This document shows positions 47,865 to 55,115 of a stretch of 64,000 nt of DNA, piece after piece. Where the stretch lies: assembly GCA_947631995.1 (NCBI GenBank), contig CANRNT010000003.1, forward strand, positions 1 through 64,000. Reading direction: 5' to 3'. Position 1 is the first letter of the stretch. Every line of letters begins with the position of its first letter. The position numbers and the translations under genes are program-made. Source of the DNA: an uncultured Clostridia bacterium (GTDB lineage Bacteria > Bacillota > Clostridia > Oscillospirales > Ruminococcaceae). The notes under the pieces are model-generated. The model was not told the DNA's origin. It saw nothing but the letters and a program-made list of their open reading frames with translations, and did no database searches.

Positions 47865-48551
47865 CTATTTCTCCGCTGTCGGCGTCACGAACTGAACGGG
47901 GTCTATCCACTCGCCGTTGCGTTTCAGAGCGAAGTGGACGTGCGGATCAATGGCTATCTCGGCGCTTGCGGTATTGCCCGCAGTACCGATAACGTCGCCC
48001 GAGTCCACCTTGTCGCCCTTAGTGACCGCGAGCTGTGTTGAAAGCCCGTAATAATAGCTCATCACGGAATTCTGATGATCTATCTCTACGCAGCAGCCCC
48101 ACAGCGGATCCTCCCACACATCGGTGACCACGCCGCTCGTCATGGCTACTATATTGCTTCCGTTCGCCGCGGCGATGTCGATACCGTTATGCGTTTCCCA
48201 CGCGCCGAGCGTTGCATTATAGACAAGCTCTCCGTCGCTGAACTTAGTCAATATCTCGCCGCTTGTCGGGAACACTCTCGGCTGCACCTTTGACACCGCT
48301 TCAAGCTCGCTGGTCAGGCTGTCGTCCTTGAGGACGCTGTCGCTCGGGACATTGGCAGGCAGGTCGCTTGACGTACTGCTGTCCGACGGCTTTTTGCTTG
48401 TCAAGCTGCTGTTGAGGGTATCTACGGTCTTGTTATAGGCGTACACTCCCGCGCCGCCCACGGCAGCGATACAAAGCGCAAGGGCAATGAACGTGCCTTT
48501 TCCTTTCAGCGCCGCCGCTGTTTTGGCGATAAGAGTTTTAAATGCCGGCAT
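47865..48551 (-). CDS. M23 family metallopeptidase (SpoIIQ-like)
   Basis: THNGIDIAAANGSNIVAMTSGVVTDVWEDPLWGCCVEIDHQN, HVHFALKRNGEWIDPVQFV. Confidence 0.92.
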   Translation of the reverse strand: MPAFKTLIAKTAAALKGKGTFIALALCIAAVGGAGVYAYNKTVDTLNSSLTSKKPSDSSTSSDLPANVPSDSVLKDDSLTSELEAVSKVQPRVFPTSGEILTKFSDGELVYNATLGAWETHNGIDIAAANGSNIVAMTSGVVTDVWEDPLWGCCVEIDHQNSVMSYYYGLSTQLAVTKGDKVDSGDVIGTAGNTASAEIAIDPHVHFALKRNGEWIDPVQFVTPTAEK

Positions 48552-48749
48552 AAAACCACTTTCCTTTCATTCATCTGATAGAAAATTTTCTGCAAAGCAT
48601 TTTACAATGCTTTCCAATACTATCTTTGACCGTTTGAGTGGTTTTATACATTCAACCGAAGCAAGAGGGAAGAACCGTCCTCGCCGCTCCGACAAGCCGC
48701 CGCGTTTTGCATACCTCGTGCCGCCGCATTATCCGCAGATAATATAAAA

Positions 48750-49190
48750 GAGATACGATCAACACGCTGAGATGTTTTAGCGGTCTCCGCAAATGCGGCT
48801 CGCCGCATTTGGTTCAGAATTGCGAAGCAATTCTTTTTGCGCTTGCCGTGCAAGCGCTGGAGACCGCTTACCTGCGCTGTGTGTTGCAATGATTTTTATC
48901 CGTCCTTTCGTTCTTGCCAAATGCCGTGTGCTATCTTATAGATATTACTTTTGAAAAGTACCCCTGATGGCAGTCACACATACTGCTATCCTACCGCGTC
49001 AGCACACGGCACAAACCGAATTTGTCGATTCCGCATACAAAAAATCGCCGCAAACAAGTTTTTAAGGCGGCGCATTTTTTGAGCGAGGGAGACAAATTCT
49101 TGAACTCTTTTGGTACTTTTCTCTTTCAAGAGAGAAAAGTACAAGAAAGTTTGTTGCAAAGAACATTCCACACTACTTGCCTATATTGTT
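48750..49190. repeat. Tandem noncoding unit, copy 1
   Basis: Near-identical to 49520-49960 at an offset of ~770 bp; contains AGCGGTCTCC...GGAGACCGCT and GCCGTGTGCT...AGCACACGGC multi-hairpin domains. Confidence 0.9.
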
Positions 49191-49519
49191 GGAGAGCGAA
49201 GTAATAATACTTTGCTTGTTATGAATTTTTCATATCTAGTCTCTAGTTATCTTGCCTCCAATACCCGCCCCCACTAACCTCCTGAGGAGAGACGTCTAGA
49301 AGAATATTCTGTCAGTACATACAGTATGGACACAGTTCAGTTTTTTAGGGATATATAGAGTTGGTCACAGCGTAATTATTTACTTGATGTGAGCATGGCT
49401 CTACCGAATAGCGTTATATTGCTGCTTCATATAACCCCTCCCCTAATAACCGCCCGTGGAGAGAGACAGCTGGAAGAATATTCTGCCAACGGCATTTTAG
49501 AGTACTATGATTATATAAA

Positions 49520-49960
49520 AGAGAAAAAATCAAAACGCGGCGATGTTTTAGCGGTCTCCGCAAATGCGGCTCGCCGCATTTGTTTCGAATTGCAAAGCAA
49601 TTCTTGTAGCGCTTGCCGTGCAAGCGCTGGAGACCGCTTATCTGCGCTGTATGTTGCAATGATTTTTATCCGTCCTTTCGTTCTTGCCAAATGTCGTGTG
49701 CTATCTTATAGATACTACTTTTGAAAAGTACCCCTGATGGTAGTTACACATACTGCTATCCTACCGCGTCAGCACACGGCACAAACCGAATTTGTCGATT
49801 CCGCATACAAAAAATCGCCGCAAACAAGTTTTTTAAGGCGGCGCATTTTTTGAGCGAGGGAGACAAATTCTTGAACTCTTTTGGTACTTTTCTCTTTCAA
49901 GAGAGAAAAGTACAAGAAAGTTTATTGCAAAGAACATTCCACACTTCTTAACTATCGTTA
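49520..49960. repeat. Tandem noncoding unit, copy 2
   Basis: As copy 1, with differences mainly in loops/linkers or conserving pairing. Confidence 0.9.
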
Positions 49961-50407
49961 TTTTGCTTCTGATACCCACCCACAGTCCACCCGTTAACAG
50001 AGAGACAACCGGCAGAATATTCTTCCAGACATCTCTCTTTTAGTGGTACGAGGACAGGGCATATTAAAACTTATCAATAATCGTGTAAATCACAGTACAG
50101 ACAAGCCCAAATCTCTTGCTTCAACTACTAGAGGCAAGATAACGAGAAGCAAGAGGTAAGATGTTTGGTTTTGAAAAGACTGCACTAAACTATAAAAAGC
50201 AATTTCTTGCTTCTTGCCTCTTGTAAACCGCAGGAGTGACAAGTTTGCACAAAGACAGAAAAAGACTTTTCTAACTTCTAACTTCTCACCTCTAACCTCT
50301 AATAGCGTCGCGCACGCTGTGTCTTTGTGGGGCGCTGACCGGCGGTCGCTTGCGAACGCTACACCCCGCGAACCTTGGCAGTTGCGAAGCAACTGTAAAA
50401 AAGAGGT

Positions 50408-50582
50408 CGACCGAAAACTTTTATATTCTTGACAAGAATTTTAAATTGCGGCGAAGCCGCTCCTTAACTATTCACTATTCATTATTCACTCTTTCACTAT
50501 TCACTATTTCTTGCTTCTTGCCTCTAAATCTCTTGCCTCTAGCGGCGGAGCGCCTGCCGCGTTTTCGAGGGCGCTGCCCGGC
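50408..50582. repeat. ~175 bp direct repeat, copy 1
   Basis: cgaccgaaaacttttatattcttgacaag...cgttttcgagggcgctgcccggc, repeated at 50867-51041. Confidence 0.9.
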
Positions 50583-50644
50583 AGCTGCTTGCGAACGCGG
50601 CGGCTGTTCGCAGACGCTGCCCCTCGCAGGGAGATACGCAAAAA

Positions 50645-50890
50645 AAATATTACTTTGCTTTATAAGATTTTTTCATTTCGTTTGGCGTTCCATAATGGAA
50701 CGCGGAAAGAGAGCGTTGCGCTACAACTAGGGAACGCCCTCTCTTGCAGGGCGTTCCCTCTTGAAAAACAATCCACCGGATTGTTTTTCAATTCACCCTT
50801 TGCGGAGCGCACGCTGTGTCTTTGTGGGGCGCTGCCCCACGCCCTGCGAACCTTTTGAAAAAGGTTCGACCGAAAACTTTTATATTCTTG
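50645..50890. repeat. Serial-hairpin intergenic repeat, copy III
   Basis: GCGTTCCATAATGGAACGC, GGGAACGCCCTCTCTTGCAGGGCGTTCCC, ACAATCCACCGGATTGT, GTGGGGCGCTGCCCCAC, GAACCTTTTGAAAAAGGTTC. Confidence 0.85.
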
Positions 50891-51041
50891 ACAAGAATTT
50901 TAAATTGCGGCGAAGCCGCTCCTTAACTATTCACTATTCATTATTCACTCTTTCACTATTCACTATTTCTTGCTTCTTGCCTCTAAATCTCTTGCCTCTA
51001 GCGGCGGAGCGCCTGCCGCGTTTTCGAGGGCGCTGCCCGGC
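50867..51041. repeat. ~175 bp direct repeat, copy 2
   Basis: Same sequence as 50408-50582 at an offset of 459 bp. Confidence 0.9.
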
Positions 51042-51138
51042 GGCTGTTCGCAGACGCTACACCCCGTGACCCTTGGCAGTTGCGAAGCAACTGTAAAAAA
51101 GAGGTCAATCGAAAACTTTCAGTTTCTTGATTTGAAAG

Positions 51139-53571
51139 TTAGCGATAATCAAACTTTTTCAGCCTAATCTCTGCTGTGAACACGTCGCCGTCGGGGGTTA
51201 CGGTGAAGCTGCCGCCGCACGCTTGCGTGAAGCTCTTGGCTATCGAAAGCCCGAGCCCGTTGCCCTCGCCTGTTCTCGACTTACTGCCGCGGACGAACCT
51301 TTCGGTTATCTCGTCGCCCGTAAAGTCCATTTCATACGACGCGATGTTCTTGACCGTGATTATCGCTTCGGTCTCACTCTCTGTGAGCGTGAGATAGATA
51401 CGCGTATTTTCGAGCGAATATTTAAGCGCGTTATCAACGACGTTCTGTATTATTCTGTACAGTTTTTTACCCTCACCGATGACCTTGACAGACTGCGGCA
51501 ATATCTCCGAGCGCACGTCTCTGCCATAGCGGTTTATCTTATCTTCCATATCGGCAAGAACCTGACGGACGAGTATTACTGCGTCTAATTCTTCGAGCTT
51601 GACGTCGGTCTCGCTGGTGGCTTTGGCAAGGTCGAACAGGTCGCTTATCATAGCGTTCAGCCGCTCAGTCTTGCGTATGAGAATATTCACATAATCTTTT
51701 GCCTCGTCGGGCAGTTCCTCTTTTGAGAGCAGGTCAACATAGCTCGTTATAGACGTAAGCGGAGTTTTAAGGTCGTGGGATACGTTGGTGACGAGGTCAA
51801 TTTTCATACGCTCGGACTTTATCTGCTCCTCAACGACCTTTGTAACGCTTTCGGAGATATTGTTTAAGTCCTGCTGTGCTTTATAGTTTACGTCCCAATC
51901 TTTGACCTCGGTCACGGAATAATCGCCGTTGCGGACATCCTCAATACGCTTGGTGAGCTTGGCGATAGATACTGCGTCTACGACTTCAAAAAATACATAG
52001 ACGAGTGCGAGCAGTATGCAGGCTACAAGGAACACTTCGGGATCCATAGTGACGAGCAGTATAAAGAACGCTATGATAGCGAGTATGCCGAGCCTTAGCA
52101 GGAAGCGTTTCATAAAGGCGGTATGGGTGGCTCTGCCGAAGGAGAGGAAAGCGTTTCTGACAACTTTGAAAGCCTTTTTTGCGAGCCGCCAAAGGAGCTT
52201 GAGAATTCTGAAAATAAGCGAGTCCTTGATGAAATGCTTGGTCTTGAACTTATTGATTATCGCGCCCGTTACGAGAACGCCTGTTATAGTGGCGGCGCCG
52301 ACGCCTGCCGAGATAGCAATGCGTATGAACATATCATTCAGCAGAGAGTCCGCAAATGCTTCCGTCGCGTAGCTGTACCATTGATTATAATACATACCAA
52401 CGCCGTACAGTATCTCGTCTATCAGCACGACTGCGGCAAATACGAGGAATGCAAATGCTGAGAGGTATATTTCCGTATACATTTTATCGAGGAAAGACAG
52501 CCTATAGCAGCCTTGCTCTAAGTCATAGCCGCAGAACACCCAGTATACAATGGCTATGACGAACGCCGCCGCCAGAATTGCGCACAGGGTTATAATATAG
52601 CGCGCTTCTTTAGTATAATAATCTGCGAGGATATTTTCGTTTGCCTCGTAGTTTTGTATGACTTCTTTGGTAGGTGCGATACATATTCTCATATCGCTGC
52701 GCGTAATGCCGCCTGCTGACTGCGAAAAATATGTGTCGCTGTCTGCTTGCACCTCTATCCATTTATGGGCAGTCTGGTCATACAGGGCTACGGTATTGCC
52801 ATAGTCGTCAACACGGAAAATACGGGCGTCTTCTATATTATTCTGCACTATATTGCCAAGGACAGCAGACAGGTCTGATGTATCGTAAATAAAATAGGGG
52901 GTACAGTCAAGTATGAGGTCGCTGTCTGACGGCATGGGTGTAGAGCCGTCTGTTTTATAGTAATACTTCAGATTATCTTCATAATAATACGGAAGATCGG
53001 TGGTATCAAAATCATACACGTTATAAACGTTATTGTTTACTATATACTGCGTAAGGCCGTATGATGTGGTATAGACATAGCAATCGGGAAGGCCGATATA
53101 TTCGCCTTTTTGCGGATAGGCAGTGCCGTTATACGTTGTCTCAAAAGCATAGCCGGTATTGCACAGATCGTCCGGTGTTTTATCGGTATTTGAAAGGACC
53201 TTGCCATTGCACTCGGCATAATATTCAAGGTTTTCAAAATCGTCTATAACAACTGCGCCGTTTTTGACAATGCCCCATTCTCCGAAGAGTTTTTCCAAAG
53301 CTGCCTGATGATATTTATTCACCGTATATCTGCCGCTGCCGTCGGTGTTGGCAAGATACATATTGGTTGCGACCCAAAGCTGCGTATACAGGGTGGAGAA
53401 GTCGCGCATATGGTCGGAGCTGTATAGATAGTTGTCGTAATTTTGCACGGTTTTTGGGGCGTTTACAGCGATAGTGACAAAGCCGAGCGCGGCGGAAGTG
53501 ACAATTGCAAATATTATCGCTATAAGGACGGCGCGTGATATTCTTTTTTTGAGGACTTTCATAAAATTCAC
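51139..53571 (-). CDS. Membrane sensor histidine kinase
   Basis: VTNVSHDLKTPLTSITSYVDLL H-box, HATPase GEGNGLGLSIAKSFTQACGGSF. Confidence 0.95.
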   Translation of the reverse strand: MNFMKVLKKRISRAVLIAIIFAIVTSAALGFVTIAVNAPKTVQNYDNYLYSSDHMRDFSTLYTQLWVATNMYLANTDGSGRYTVNKYHQAALEKLFGEWGIVKNGAVVIDDFENLEYYAECNGKVLSNTDKTPDDLCNTGYAFETTYNGTAYPQKGEYIGLPDCYVYTTSYGLTQYIVNNNVYNVYDFDTTDLPYYYEDNLKYYYKTDGSTPMPSDSDLILDCTPYFIYDTSDLSAVLGNIVQNNIEDARIFRVDDYGNTVALYDQTAHKWIEVQADSDTYFSQSAGGITRSDMRICIAPTKEVIQNYEANENILADYYTKEARYIITLCAILAAAFVIAIVYWVFCGYDLEQGCYRLSFLDKMYTEIYLSAFAFLVFAAVVLIDEILYGVGMYYNQWYSYATEAFADSLLNDMFIRIAISAGVGAATITGVLVTGAIINKFKTKHFIKDSLIFRILKLLWRLAKKAFKVVRNAFLSFGRATHTAFMKRFLLRLGILAIIAFFILLVTMDPEVFLVACILLALVYVFFEVVDAVSIAKLTKRIEDVRNGDYSVTEVKDWDVNYKAQQDLNNISESVTKVVEEQIKSERMKIDLVTNVSHDLKTPLTSITSYVDLLSKEELPDEAKDYVNILIRKTERLNAMISDLFDLAKATSETDVKLEELDAVILVRQVLADMEDKINRYGRDVRSEILPQSVKVIGEGKKLYRIIQNVVDNALKYSLENTRIYLTLTESETEAIITVKNIASYEMDFTGDEITERFVRGSKSRTGEGNGLGLSIAKSFTQACGGSFTVTPDGDVFTAEIRLKKFDYR

Positions 53572-53595
53572 CTGCTTTTCGGAAAGTACGATATA

Positions 53596-54309
53596 TCAGA
53601 ATTTTTCTATCTTGTAGCCTATGCCCCACACGACCTTTAAATACTTGGGTTCTGCGGGGTTTATCTCGATCTTTTCTCTTATATGGCGGATATGCACCAT
53701 TACAGTATTTTCAACGGCGTAGGACTCCTCTCTCCAGCACTTGGAGTATATCTCCTCGGCTGAAAATACCCTGCCTGCGTTTTCCATAAGCAGCTCGACT
53801 ATTTTATACTCTGTTGCTGTGAGGCGGACGGGTTCGCCGTCTATATACAGCTGCTTGGCGGCTTTGTCAACAGACAGACTGCCGTTTTTTATATCCATAT
53901 TGCCTATATTGCTGCCTGCCGCTCCCAAAGTAAGATATCTGCGCAGGTTGGAACGCACTCTGGCGACGAGCTCCATAGGATTATAGGGCTTTGTAACATA
54001 GTCGTCTGCGCCTATGGAGAGACCGAGTATCTTATCGGTATCCTCCGACTTTGCGGAGAGGACGATTATGGGAATGTTCCTGCTCTGGCGTATCTTCATC
54101 ATAGCCGAGAGACCGTCGAGCTTTGGCATCATAACGTCCATAAGTATGAGCTGGATATCGTTCTGCGCGAGGCAGTCGAGCGCCTGCATACCGTCGTAAG
54201 CTTTTATGGTCTTATAGCCCTCCATTTCAAGCAGCTTGCATATCGCGTTGACTATATCTCTGTCGTCGTCTACGACCAGTATTACGGCGTTTTCAGTGTT
54301 TGGTGTCAT
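53596..54309 (-). CDS. OmpR/PhoB-type response regulator
   Basis: LVVDDDRDIVNAICKLLEMEGYKTIKAYDG, LMDVMMPKLDGLSAM, winged-helix C-terminus; upstream of the kinase gene. Confidence 0.96.
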   Translation of the reverse strand: MTPNTENAVILVVDDDRDIVNAICKLLEMEGYKTIKAYDGMQALDCLAQNDIQLILMDVMMPKLDGLSAMMKIRQSRNIPIIVLSAKSEDTDKILGLSIGADDYVTKPYNPMELVARVRSNLRRYLTLGAAGSNIGNMDIKNGSLSVDKAAKQLYIDGEPVRLTATEYKIVELLMENAGRVFSAEEIYSKCWREESYAVENTVMVHIRHIREKIEINPAEPKYLKVVWGIGYKIEKF

Positions 54310-54739
54310 ATGATGATTCCCTTCTTTTATATAATTTTATAAGATAAATCAGAGTTAGACGAAGAAACATTCTGCACTACTTACCTATCTCGTTGGAGCG
54401 CGAAACCTATGTTTTTAATCTGTCTTTCCGTTCTTGCGTAATGAAGCCTAGAATGAAGAGATAGCGAATTTTCACCACGGCTCTGCGCGTGGATGAGGGT
54501 CGGGTACAGCGTTCGCAAGCGACCGCCTAAGGGGAGCGCTAGGAAAGGGGGGCAAGTTTCGCAAGAAACTTGAAGCGAACGCAAGCGTTCGCTGTAGAGC
54601 AGCGCGCCCTTCCAGTCTTATTTACCCCCTAAGTCCTCTATGGCACACTTCACTTCGTGAAGTGCAGAAGAATTGGGCAAAGCCCAATTCTTTACGCGAC
54701 TGCAAGCAGTCGCTGCCCCTCGCAGGGAGATACGCAAAA

Positions 54740-54985
54740 GAAATATTACTTTGCTTTATAATATTTTTTCACTTTGTTTGGCGTTCCATAATGGAACGCG
54801 GAAAGAGAGCGATAACTTCTCAAAGGGGAGGCTCTCTCTTGCAGAGCCTCCCCTCTCCAGAAACAGTCCACCGGACTGTTTCTGAATTCACCTCTTGCAG
54901 AGCGCACGCTGTGCCTTTGTGGGGCGCTGCCCCACGCCCCGCAAGCCTTTTGAAAAAGGCTTGACCGAAAACTTTTATTTTCTTG
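54740..54985. repeat. Serial-hairpin intergenic repeat, copy V
   Basis: GCGTTCCATAATGGAACGC, GGGGAGGCTCTCTCTTGCAGAGCCTCCCC, ACAGTCCACCGGACTGT, GTGGGGCGCTGCCCCAC, AAGCCTTTTGAAAAAGGCTT. Confidence 0.85.
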
Positions 54986-55068
54986 GCAGGTGCTACAACC
55001 ATTGTAGCATACTTTTCTTAAATTGCAACTATCGGAAGTCTTAAATAATTCTTAATTATCACAAAAAA

Positions 55069-55098
55069 GCAGGGTAGGAGCTTTTACCCGTACCCTGC
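55069..55098 (-). terminator. Intrinsic terminator of glgP
   Basis: GCAGGGTAGGAGCTTTTACCCGTACCCTGC inverted repeat, minus strand followed by TTTTTTGTG. Confidence 0.8.
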
Positions 55099-55115
55099 AT
55101 AAAAATGTGAAAAAT

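Noticed and set aside
50464-50520. CRISPR-like short tandem repeat
   Set aside because: Unit is 7-8 bp and degenerate with no spacers and no cas genes; not CRISPR.
50350-51167. Plus-strand ORFs of 126, 115, 102 and 65 aa
   Set aside because: Translations of the direct repeats and hairpin modules (LTIHYSLFTLSLFTISCFLPLNLLPLAAERLPRFRGRCPAA occurs twice); spurious ORFs.
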